Made by a program: the position numbers and the translations under genes
Notes under the pieces: generated by a model
What the model was told of the DNA's origin: nothing
The model's input: the letters and a program-made list of their open reading frames with translations, nothing else
Database searches by the model: none
In this document: positions 1 to 6,344 of the stretch, one piece after another
Layout of the letters: every line of letters starts with the position of its first letter
Numbering within the stretch: position 1 is the first letter of the stretch
DNA from: JBBRZF01 sp038236965
GTDB taxonomy: Bacteria > Acidobacteriota > Terriglobia > Terriglobales > Acidobacteriaceae
Length of the DNA stretch: 16,300 nt
Direction of reading: 5' to 3'
Assembly (NCBI GenBank): GCA_038236965.1
Contig: JBBRZF010000067.1
Span: 1-16,300 of the forward strand

Positions 1-151
1 CAAATTCTTGTCAAGCCCCTCCACGCCCCCGAAACGACCTAACCTCCTCATTCCAAACAGAAAATATTCTGTCCGTGGATGTCCAGTTGACCCCCTCCAA
101 TCTGTCATACTAGATATAGAGACAAAACAAGGGCCGCGCCTATGCCTTCAA

Positions 152-214
152 CTTTTGACTTTGCCTTTGATCCTGCTGGCAACTGGCAACTGACAACTGA
201 CAACTACCACTCAC
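152..214. repeat. Drifting period-7 tract
   Basis: Read in steps of seven from 152, the sequence goes CTTTTGA, CTTTGCC, TTTGATC, CTGCTGG, CAACTGG, CAACTGA, CAACTGA, CAACTAC, CACTCAC. The four units from 180 to 207 are nearly identical; the flanking units keep the spacing but change sequence. The core unit CAACTGG is a rotation of the GGCAACT unit in the array at 381-471, so the two tracts are related. I infer a degenerate tandem repeat, not coding sequence. Confidence 0.6.
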
Positions 215-380
215 AACTGCTTTGCTATCAATAATTTGACCAGTAAAGCCATTGTTTTCAAGATTTTACGGCCACTTTCTCGCTAAAATATTAAAAACAA
301 AGACCTTAAAAGGGAGAAAAACAGGGGGGAGGGGGTGGCCGCCTGGCGCGGCCTTTCGATTTTGACGTTTGTCTTTAATC

Positions 381-471
381 GGCAACCGGCAACCGGCAAC
401 CGGCAACTGGCAACCGGCAACCGGCAACTGGCAACCGGCAACCGGCAACCGGCAACCGGCAACTGGGAACT
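381..471. repeat. Heptanucleotide tandem array, 13 units of GGCAAC(C/T)
   Basis: Thirteen consecutive 7-bp units occupy exactly 91 bp with no slip in phase. Eight or nine read GGCAACC, most others GGCAACT, and the last is GGGAACT. The array lies directly downstream of the minus-strand gene ending at 475, so it would be transcribed in the 3' untranslated part of that mRNA as repeated G(G/A)TTGCC. Because seven is not a multiple of three, all frames cycle through the same seven-residue repeat (NRQPATG on the plus strand), which produces spurious open frames. Heptameric tandem repeats are known from intergenic regions of cyanobacteria; copy number is likely to vary between strains. Confidence 0.9.
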
Positions 472-474
472 GCC

Positions 475-696
475 TCACGCAGCCCGCTTTACCGCCAATT
501 TTCCCAACAATTTCCGCGCAGTTTGTTGCAGTTCGCCAAACTGTTTCTGATATTCCACGAACAACCGGTTCAGTTCCAGCGAGTGTTGCGGATCCAGATG
601 CGCGCGCAGCAGCATGTCGCGCACATGCACAGGATTCGGTAACACAGCCTCTTCCTTCAGTTCGTCGAGTGCAATCGTCGGATCGTAGTGATACAT
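475..696 (-). CDS. Small conserved-looking hypothetical protein coupled to kdsD
   Basis: A 73-residue protein I do not recognise. It has no signal peptide, membrane segment or Cys residue. It reads as a mostly helical, charged protein with a basic C-terminus (KLLGKLAVKRAA). The central part (about 30-60) is rich in Leu, Glu and Gln and could form an amphipathic helix or short coiled coil. Its ATG lies 9 bp after the kdsD stop, and its ribosome binding site AGAGG overlaps that stop codon (TAGAGG), which argues for a real gene translated from the same mRNA. The heptad array begins just past its stop. The link to Kdo or envelope synthesis is inferred from position only. Confidence 0.7.
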   Translation of the reverse strand: MYHYDPTIALDELKEEAVLPNPVHVRDMLLRAHLDPQHSLELNRLFVEYQKQFGELQQTARKLLGKLAVKRAA

Positions 697-705
697 GGCA
701 AACCT

Positions 706-1692
706 CTACACCATTTGAGTTCCCCAGAGGTCATGCAGGTGCACAATTCCTTCCAGGGTTCCATCGCCGGAAACAACCGCCAGCGACGTGATCTTCTTCT
801 GCTCCATCAGGTCCAGCGCCTGCGCGGCGAACGCGTCTGGCGCAATCGTCTTCGGGCCTGCAGTCATGCACTCACCAGCCGTCAGGTCCAACACTTCCTT
901 GCCACGACGCTCCAGCAGTCGCCGCAAGTCGCCATCGCTCACAATGCCGACCAGTTTCCCATCCTCCACAACGGTGGTGATTCCCAGTCCTTTGCGCGAC
1001 ATCTCGTAGATGACGTCCATCATGCTCGTCGTCGAAGCCACTCGCGGAACCGCCTCTCCCGTGTGCATCAGCGAGGAGACGCGCGCCAACTTCATCCCCA
1101 GCTTGCCGCCAGGATGCAGATTGGCAAAGTCCTCCTCCTTGAATCCGCGCACCTCGCTCAGCGAGACCGCCAGCGCATCGCCCAGCGCCAGCATGGTCGT
1201 AGTCGAAGCCGTAGGCGCGAGTCCCAGCGAGCACGCTTCCTTATCGATAGAGCAATCCAGCGCGACCTCTGCCGCCTGCGCCAGCGACGACAGGTGCGAG
1301 CTGCGGGGATGCAACTGGTCTCCAGTAAACGTGATCAGCGGCACGCCCAGCCGCTTGACAGTAGGCAACAGCTCCAGAATCTCCGCGGTCTCCCCCGACG
1401 CCGACAGCGCCACCACCACATCCCCCCGCGCAATCATCCCCAAATCCCCATGCATAGCTTCCGCCGGATGCAGATACAACGCCGGGGTCCCCGTCGAACT
1501 CAACGTCGCCGCAATCTTGCGCGCGATCAGTCCGCTCTTGCCCATACCTGTAACAACCACCCGGCCAGCGCAGCAATTCAGCAAGCCCAGCGCGCGCGTG
1601 AAATCGGCAGCCATAGCTCCACCGATTCGATCCGCCAGACGGCGCAACGCCTCAGCCTCTATGCGAACTACGTTCTCTCCAGTATTTGGCAT
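706..1692 (-). CDS. kdsD: D-arabinose 5-phosphate isomerase (KdsD/KpsF/GutQ family)
   Basis: Converts D-ribulose 5-phosphate to D-arabinose 5-phosphate, the first step of Kdo synthesis for lipopolysaccharide, in the cytoplasm. The 328 residues match the usual family length. An N-terminal SIS sugar-phosphate domain (about 35-170) carries VVVTGMGKSG, the segment HPAEAMHGDLGM and ALSASGETAEI. Two CBS domains follow (about 205-328), including the stretch LGITTVVEDGKLVGIVSDGDLRR. The ATG at 1692 gives the normal N-terminus, but I see no good ribosome binding site before it. It lies downstream of kdsA on the same strand, separated by a terminator-like hairpin, and is followed 9 bp later by a small gene. 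Paralogues KpsF and GutQ share this architecture; kdsD is chosen because of the neighbouring kdsA. Confidence 0.93.
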   Translation of the reverse strand: MPNTGENVVRIEAEALRRLADRIGGAMAADFTRALGLLNCCAGRVVVTGMGKSGLIARKIAATLSSTGTPALYLHPAEAMHGDLGMIARGDVVVALSASGETAEILELLPTVKRLGVPLITFTGDQLHPRSSHLSSLAQAAEVALDCSIDKEACSLGLAPTASTTTMLALGDALAVSLSEVRGFKEEDFANLHPGGKLGMKLARVSSLMHTGEAVPRVASTTSMMDVIYEMSRKGLGITTVVEDGKLVGIVSDGDLRRLLERRGKEVLDLTAGECMTAGPKTIAPDAFAAQALDLMEQKKITSLAVVSGDGTLEGIVHLHDLWGTQMV

Positions 1693-1749
1693 CGAGTGAA
1701 TGGTAGCAAATTGCTGGAAAGGCGATGAATAATTAGGGATATGCCAAAG

Positions 1750-1776
1750 AAAAGGCGGACTCGATGTCCGCCTTTT
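1750..1776 (-). terminator. Intrinsic terminator after kdsA (symmetrical)
   Basis: An 11-bp perfect stem (1750-1760 with 1766-1776) encloses a 5-nt loop TCGAT. On the minus strand GGCGGAC-loop-GTCCGCC is followed by TTTTCTTT, so it should end kdsA transcripts about 20 bases after the stop. The plus strand also ends in CCTTTTCT, so it could work in both directions. It separates kdsA from kdsD although the genes act in one pathway; partial read-through is possible. Confidence 0.85.
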
Positions 1777-1795
1777 CTGAACTTACTACTCTTCA

Positions 1796-2563
1796 CTACT
1801 TCGCCGCCTCATGCACGGCGATTAACTGCTGCAGCGTCGCCCGCAGTTTCCCGAGGTTCAGAGCATTCGCGCCATCCGACTTGGCCTGCGCCGGATCGTC
1901 GTGTACTTCCATGAACACTCCATCCACGCCCGCAGCAACCGCCGCTCGTGACAGCACGGGGATGAACTGCGGCTGTCCGCCAGACTGCGCACCTTCTCCC
2001 GCGCTCGGCAGTTGCACGCTATGTGTCGCATCGAAGACCACCGGAGCGAACTCGCGCATGATGGCCAAAGAACGCATGTCCACTACCAGATTGTTGTATC
2101 CGAATGACGAGCCGCGTTCGGTCAGGAAGACGCGATCATTACCGCTCTCACGCACCTTGGCCACCGCGTGACGCATATCCCAGGGCGAAACAAATTGGCC
2201 CTTCTTGATGTTCACGGCCTTGCCTGAGCGCGCAGCCGCCACCAGCAGGTCTGTCTGACGGCAGAGGAATGCCGGAATCTGCAAGACGTCCGCTACTTCC
2301 GCCACGCGTTCCACGTCGTGCGCGTCATGCACATCGGTCAGCACCGGAACGCCGGCTGTCTTCGCCACCTTCGCTAATATCGCAAGACCTTCGTCGAGTC
2401 CAGGCCCGCGAAAGCTGCGGATCGACGTACGGTTCGCCTTGTCGTAGGAAGCTTTGAAGATGTAGGGAACGCCCAGCGCGCGGCAAACGCCAGAGATAGC
2501 TTCAGCCATCTTGATGGCGTGCTCTTCGCTTTCAATGACGCACGGTCCTGCTATGAGAAACAA
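1796..2563 (-). CDS. kdsA: 3-deoxy-8-phosphooctulonate synthase (Kdo-8-P synthase)
   Basis: Condenses phosphoenolpyruvate with arabinose 5-phosphate to give Kdo-8-phosphate, the step after KdsD. The DAHP-synthase-type barrel shows AGPCVIES near the start, KASYDKANRTS, FRGPGLDEGL, the TDLLVAAARSGKAVNIKKGQ region, RGSSFGYNNLVVDMR, DATHSVQ and EVHDDPAQAKSDG. The Cys of GPC, with the later His, Glu and Asp, indicates the metal-dependent class (E. coli has Asn at the Cys position). The start is odd. TTG at 2563 is the first in-frame start after the upstream stop, yet homologous-looking residues (IQVGNITIGGGD) precede it in frame. An ATG at 2613 would join this frame only if one more base were present in a GGG run. 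The true N-terminus is therefore uncertain, and this coordinate is minimal. Confidence 0.9.
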   Translation of the reverse strand: MFLIAGPCVIESEEHAIKMAEAISGVCRALGVPYIFKASYDKANRTSIRSFRGPGLDEGLAILAKVAKTAGVPVLTDVHDAHDVERVAEVADVLQIPAFLCRQTDLLVAAARSGKAVNIKKGQFVSPWDMRHAVAKVRESGNDRVFLTERGSSFGYNNLVVDMRSLAIMREFAPVVFDATHSVQLPSAGEGAQSGGQPQFIPVLSRAAVAAGVDGVFMEVHDDPAQAKSDGANALNLGKLRATLQQLIAVHEAAK

Positions 2564-2659
2564 GTCTCCGCCGCCGATGGTGATGTTGCCAACTTGGATA
2601 GTCCCGCCGTCATTCTACACGCCATTCTTTGAACGCATGGTAGCGCAGAACCGCATCCC

Positions 2660-2690
2660 GCAAAAGAAAAGCGGCAGCCTAAGCTGCCGC
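2660..2690 (-). terminator. Intrinsic terminator after pyrG
   Basis: A perfect 8-bp stem GCGGCAGC/GCTGCCGC (2671-2678 with 2683-2690) has a 4-nt loop. On the minus strand it is followed by TTTTCTTTTG. It lies about 20 bases past the pyrG stop codon, so pyrG and kdsA are probably separate transcription units. Confidence 0.88.
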
Positions 2691-2708
2691 CGCAATCCAA
2701 GGATTCGT

Positions 2709-4376
2709 CTAAACCTTGCTCTTCTCCGGCCGCAAGAACAGGTCTTCGTCGCTCGGCCGGTCATGCACGCGTTGTTGCCGATGCTCGTAGCTCGCCTTGA
2801 TGAAGCTCAGGAACAGAGGATGCGGTTCCAGTGGTTTCGACTTGAATTCCGGATGGAACTGGCAGCCGAGGAAGTACGGATGGTCGGCAAGTTCCACGAT
2901 CTCCACATAGGTTCCGTCCGGCGTCGTTCCCGTGATTCTCAGGCCAGCTCCCGTCAGCAGCTCTTCGTATTCACGATTGAATTCGTAGCGGTGGCGATGG
3001 CGCTCGCTGATCTCGGTAGAGCCATACGCTGTATGCGCGTGCGAGTCGCCCTCGAGCTTGCAGGTCCATGCCCCCAGTCGCATCGTTCCGCCCAGTTCTT
3101 CCACGCCACGCAATTCGCGCAGCTTATAGATGATGCGATGCGGAGTCGCAGGATCGAACTCGCTCGAATTCGCGTCACTTAGTCCGCAGACATTGCGAGC
3201 GTATTCGATGCACGCCGTCTGCATTCCCAGACAGATACCGAAATAAGGGACTTTGTGCTCGCGCGCAAAGCGTATGCCGTTCAACATCCCGGCAATGCCG
3301 CGCTTACCGAAGCCGCCCGGAACAAGAATGCCGTCAAAGTGTTCCAGTTGTGCCTTGTAGCTATCGTCCTTCGTTTCCAGCCCCTCGGCTTCAACCCACT
3401 GTACTTCCAGTTTAAGGTTGTAGTTCAGCGCCGCGTGTACAAGCGCTTCTTTCAGAGATTTATAAGAATCCTCGTATTCCACATACTTGCCCACGATCCC
3501 GATCTTCACGGAATCTTTCGGATTGTAGGCACGCTGTACCAGGTCTTCCCATTTCTGTAGCTGCGCTTCTTTCGCGTCAATGTGCAAATACTTCAACACC
3601 AGCCTGTCCACGCCTTCGTGCGAGAACACCAGTGGACATTCGTAAATACTCGCCACGTCCTTGGCCGTGATGACCGCTTCTTCTTCCACATTGCAGAAGA
3701 GCGCGATCTTCCCCTTGATTTCCTTTGACAGGAATCGGTCTGTTCGGCAGAGCAGGATATCCGGCTGAATTCCAATCGATAGCAATTCCTTTACCGAATG
3801 CTGCGTCGGCTTGGTCTTCAACTCTCCTGCCGCTGCAATCCAAGGAACCAGCGTCACGTGTATGAAGCAGGTGTTTTCGCGTCCCAACTCCTGGCGCATC
3901 TGGCGGATGGCTTCGATGAACGGCAACGACTCGATATCGCCAACCGTGCCGCCTATTTCGACGATGGCGACATCGACATCCTGCGCCACCTTCTTCATGG
4001 CGGCCTTGATCTCGTTGGTCACGTGCGGGATCACCTGCACGGTCTTGCCCAGGTAGTCGCCGCGGCGTTCCTTGGCGATGATCTGCTCGTAGATCCGCCC
4101 GGTCGTCCAGTTGTTCTCGCGGGTCAGCTTCGCATGGGTGAAGCGCTCGTAGTGCCCGAGGTCGAGATCGGTTTCAGCGCCGTCATCCGTAACAAAGACT
4201 TCGCCATGCTGGAACGGAGACATCGTGCCCGGATCTACATTCAGGTACGGGTCAAACTTTTGTAGTGTGACTTTCAGGCCACGCGCTTCCAGAAGGCTGC
4301 CGATCGATGCTGCGGCAAGTCCCTTGCCGAGCGAAGACACAACACCACCGGTCACAAAGATGTACTTTGCCGACAT
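2709..4376 (-). CDS. pyrG: CTP synthase
   Basis: Makes CTP from UTP, ATP and glutamine, the last step of de novo pyrimidine synthesis. At 555 residues it is of typical length. The N-terminal amidoligase domain (about 1-270) starts KYIFVTGGVVSSLGKG with the nucleotide loop at 10-19, then FDPYLNVDPGTMSPFQHGEVFVTDDG and EIGGTVGDIES. A class I glutamine amidotransferase domain (about 290-530) has the nucleophile Cys382 in FGICLGMQ and the His508/Glu510 pair in QFHPEF. The frame is open 25 codons further upstream, but that extension is unlike the family. The ATG at 4376 has AGAGGA just upstream and starts at the conserved N-terminus. It ends in a strong terminator, and a hairpin lies 50-75 bases before the start. 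Confidence 0.97.
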   Translation of the reverse strand: MSAKYIFVTGGVVSSLGKGLAAASIGSLLEARGLKVTLQKFDPYLNVDPGTMSPFQHGEVFVTDDGAETDLDLGHYERFTHAKLTRENNWTTGRIYEQIIAKERRGDYLGKTVQVIPHVTNEIKAAMKKVAQDVDVAIVEIGGTVGDIESLPFIEAIRQMRQELGRENTCFIHVTLVPWIAAAGELKTKPTQHSVKELLSIGIQPDILLCRTDRFLSKEIKGKIALFCNVEEEAVITAKDVASIYECPLVFSHEGVDRLVLKYLHIDAKEAQLQKWEDLVQRAYNPKDSVKIGIVGKYVEYEDSYKSLKEALVHAALNYNLKLEVQWVEAEGLETKDDSYKAQLEHFDGILVPGGFGKRGIAGMLNGIRFAREHKVPYFGICLGMQTACIEYARNVCGLSDANSSEFDPATPHRIIYKLRELRGVEELGGTMRLGAWTCKLEGDSHAHTAYGSTEISERHRHRYEFNREYEELLTGAGLRITGTTPDGTYVEIVELADHPYFLGCQFHPEFKSKPLEPHPLFLSFIKASYEHRQQRVHDRPSDEDLFLRPEKSKV

Positions 4377-4425
4377 TCGATCCTCTTGACTATTTTGGGG
4401 GTAGTTCGGGTGTGCTGTTTTTGGA

Positions 4426-4451
4426 GTGCCCAGAACGCGCTGTTTGGGCAC
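4426..4451. promoter_or_regulatory. Inverted repeat/hairpin upstream of pyrG
   Basis: GTGCCCA and TGGGCAC are perfect 7-bp arms 12 bases apart. The inner bases extend the stem by AAC/GTT, leaving a 5-nt loop and one bulged base. It lies 50-75 bases upstream of the pyrG ATG, in the divergent region shared with the plus-strand gene at 4565. There is no U-run after it on either strand, so it is not an intrinsic terminator. It may be an operator or a structured leader element; which one is not decidable from sequence alone. Confidence 0.5.
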
Positions 4452-4529
4452 GTGTGTGGGTAACTAAAGGGGTGCACAACCAATTATCGCAGAACTCGAC
4501 GCCTGTGAAAAGTTGCACATCGGTAATTC

Positions 4530-4558
4530 TTGCCAAAGTCCGATGTTGCTCTTACGCT
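4530..4558 (+). promoter_or_regulatory. Possible promoter for the split-barrel gene, leaderless spacing
   Basis: TTGCCA (4530-4535), a 17-bp spacer and TACGCT (4553-4558). Five of six bases match at -35 but only three at -10. The predicted start of transcription falls on or next to the ATG at 4565, and no ribosome binding site precedes that ATG, so the message could be leaderless. Confidence 0.35.
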
Positions 4559-4564
4559 CATCAC

Positions 4565-5227
4565 ATGCGTAGCTATCCGGTCACCGATCGCACCCGCGTC
4601 CGCCGTCTCGCCGAACGCGGGAAATACGACAAGGAAACGGTTTATTCCATTCTCGACGAAGCTTTCCTCTGCCACGCGGGTTTCATCTCTGAAGGCAAGC
4701 CGGTCGTCATTCCGACTTTATACGGGCGCGACGGCGAGCGTTTGTACATCCACGGCTCCGCAGCCAGCCACATGCTGCGCACCCTGACGAAGGGAGTGGA
4801 AGTTTGTGTGACCGTCGCTTTGGTCGATGGATTGGTGCTGGCGCGCTCGGCGTTTCATATGTCAGTTAACTATCGCTCGGTCATGGTATTCGGCACGGCA
4901 ATGTTGATCGAAGACCGCGAGGAGAAGAAGCGCGCGCTTACGATTTTCTCCGAACACCTTTTGCCCGGACGTTGGGCCGAGGTACGCGAGCCCAACGATA
5001 AGGAGTTGAAAGGAACTTCGGTGCTGGCGATCGATTTGAACGAAGTCTCCGCCAAGATTCGCACCGGTGGCCCTAAAGACGATGACGAGGACATGGACCG
5101 CGCGGTATGGGCCGGGATCTTTCCCATCGAGAGCCGCTACTCTGCTCCCATCCCCGACGACCTGATGCGAGCAGACATTCCGGTACCCGAGTATCTGAAG
5201 GTGCAATCGCGCACGAAGCAGAAGTAA
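4565..5227 (+). CDS. FMN-binding split-barrel protein (pyridoxamine 5'-phosphate oxidase-like, NimA-related type)
   Basis: A 220-residue cytoplasmic protein of the pyridoxamine-oxidase-like split-barrel family (Pyridox_ox_2 type), which binds flavin and includes nitroimidazole-reductase relatives; the substrate cannot be told. It begins RTRVRRLAERGKYDKETVYSIL, followed by the barrel stretch VVIPTLYGRDGERLYIHGSA (about 45-65), DGLVLARSAFHMSVNYRSVMVFG (about 88-110) and the family-like GRWAEVREPNDKELKGTSVLA and SAKIRTGGPKDDDED segments. The frame is open 86 codons upstream into the pyrG start region, but that extension has no family character, so the ATG at 4565 is chosen. No ribosome binding site is visible. 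The next gene starts 44 bp later on the same strand and may be co-transcribed. Confidence 0.88.
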   Translation: MRSYPVTDRTRVRRLAERGKYDKETVYSILDEAFLCHAGFISEGKPVVIPTLYGRDGERLYIHGSAASHMLRTLTKGVEVCVTVALVDGLVLARSAFHMSVNYRSVMVFGTAMLIEDREEKKRALTIFSEHLLPGRWAEVREPNDKELKGTSVLAIDLNEVSAKIRTGGPKDDDEDMDRAVWAGIFPIESRYSAPIPDDLMRADIPVPEYLKVQSRTKQK

Positions 5228-5271
5228 ACGAAATCGCTGTTTCAGAGCATCTGAATAGACAGGAAGACAAC

Positions 5272-6222
5272 ATGACGCGCGTTGCCAAATTGCTTGTGGT
5301 CCTGCTCCTCGCCGTCGCCTGCGCCACCGCGTGGTCGCAAGGCCTCGCCAAGCGCCTCATCCTGAAAGACGGCACTTATCAGGCGGCCACCAAGTGGGAG
5401 AAGCAGAGTGATCGGGTGCGCTACTACAGCGCCGAACGTAGCGAGTGGGAAGAGATTCCCACGTCGCTTATAGACTGGTCCGCCACCGAAAAGTGGGAAA
5501 AAGATCGCGCCGCCGGCGTGCCCATCAATCCCGAAGTGAAGGAGATGGAAGAGGAAGAAAAAGCCGACAAGGCCGCGGCCGACATTGCCTCGCCTCTTGT
5601 CGCTCCCGGTGTCCGCCTATCCAACGGCGGAGGCGTGTTTCTTCTCGAATCCTATAAAGGAAAGCCCGTCCTTACCGAAGTCGTGCAGAATGGCAGCGAG
5701 ATCAACAAGCAGATGGGCAAGAACATCCTGCGTGCCGCCATCAATCCCATCTCCACCACCAAGCAGAGCATAGAGCTAAAGGGCGCGCATGCGCGCATAC
5801 AATCCCACACCGACGCGCCGGAACTCTATATCGATATCGATGAAGATACGCAAGTGCAGCACCTCGAAACACAAAGTCGTTTCCGTATCGTGCGTCTCGA
5901 AGTGAAAAAAGATGTGCGCGTGTTGGGCAATCTGAAGATCGCCATTTATGGAAAGGTCAGCCAGCAGCAGAACTTCGTCGAAGCACGCGCCGAGAAATTT
6001 TCCGGAGATTGGATCAAGATAGTTCCCATGCGTCCACTCGATCCAGGCGAATACGCCATCGTGGAAATGCTAGGACCTAAAGAGATGAACCTTTACGTAT
6101 GGGATTTCGGAGTGAATCCGAATGCTCCTGAGAATCCTGGTTCGTGGAAGCCCGAACCCGTGAAGCAGAATGACGGCGACTACGCCTCGCCCGTGCTCAA
6201 GCCGGGCATCAAGAAGAAATAA
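5272..6222 (+). CDS. Secreted hypothetical protein with SHD1-like N-terminal segment
   Basis: A 316-residue protein with a clear Sec signal peptide (MTRVAKLLVVLLLAVACATAWSQ, likely cut after AWS or SQ). The first mature segment (about 25-80), RLILKDGTYQAATKWEKQ...RVRYYSAERSEWEEIP, resembles the short beta-rich SHD1-like module that acidobacterial exported proteins often carry. This is followed by a charged stretch (KEMEEEEKADKAAAD, about 95-110) and a C-terminal beta-rich domain (about 120-316) that I do not recognise. No lipobox, catalytic motif or membrane anchor is seen. Start choice is supported by AGGAAG five bases before the ATG; a longer frame upstream overlaps the preceding gene and is rejected. 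Likely periplasmic. Function unknown. Confidence 0.85.
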   Translation: MTRVAKLLVVLLLAVACATAWSQGLAKRLILKDGTYQAATKWEKQSDRVRYYSAERSEWEEIPTSLIDWSATEKWEKDRAAGVPINPEVKEMEEEEKADKAAADIASPLVAPGVRLSNGGGVFLLESYKGKPVLTEVVQNGSEINKQMGKNILRAAINPISTTKQSIELKGAHARIQSHTDAPELYIDIDEDTQVQHLETQSRFRIVRLEVKKDVRVLGNLKIAIYGKVSQQQNFVEARAEKFSGDWIKIVPMRPLDPGEYAIVEMLGPKEMNLYVWDFGVNPNAPENPGSWKPEPVKQNDGDYASPVLKPGIKKK

Positions 6223-6293
6223 TCGCGAAGAATCCAATCACAATGTTCGAAGGTTGGATTTGAGAAACCCAGACACGGGTAGAAACTTAGTGC

Positions 6294-6328
6294 CCCAGGT
6301 TCGCGCGCATTTTCTGCGCTAACCTGGG
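6294..6328. repeat. Large imperfect palindrome between convergent genes (REP-like or terminator)
   Basis: Outer arms CCCAGGTT (6294-6301) and AACCTGGG (6321-6328) pair perfectly. Inside them GCGCA and TGCGC (6305-6309, 6315-6319) form a second stem round a TTTTC loop, with CGC opposite a single T as an internal bulge. It lies between a plus-strand gene ending at 6222 and a minus-strand gene ending at 6345. There is no U-run on either side, so a dispersed palindromic (REP-type) element is as likely as a bidirectional transcription stop. Confidence 0.65.
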
Positions 6329-6344
6329 ACTACGAAGCCTCGGC

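Larger units (their letters stand above)
1..474. other. Gene-free left edge, repeat-rich intergenic region
   Basis: I find no credible gene here. Short open frames exist, but they either run through the 7-bp repeats or have no ribosome binding site or recognisable protein character. The stretch holds a drifting period-7 tract (152-214), an A/T-rich piece (about 275-315), a purine/G-rich run (about 310-336), a 6-bp GC hairpin (337-342 with 348-353, loop CTGGC) and a 13-unit heptanucleotide array (381-471). The array ends three bases before the stop codon of the minus-strand gene that follows, so this region is the downstream flank of the kdsD operon. Confidence 0.6.

Noticed and set aside
57..72. 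Palindrome ACAGAA-AATA-TTCTGT as an SOS-type box
   Set aside because: No adjacent gene to control and no match to a consensus I can vouch for.
381..471. CRISPR array
   Set aside because: Units are 7 bp with no spacers and no cas genes nearby.
266..791. Open frames through the heptad array with the NRQPATG/LPVAGCR peptide repeat
   Set aside because: A 7-bp repeat without stops gives open frames automatically; no ribosome binding site, and they overlap the coupled 73-residue gene.
688..1728. A 346-residue plus-strand frame across kdsD
   Set aside because: Its translation is Arg/Gln/His-rich and has no family character; it is the antisense shadow of a clear SIS-CBS gene.
4307..4564. N-terminal extension of the split-barrel protein
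   Set aside because: The extra 86 codons overlap the pyrG start and have no family character.
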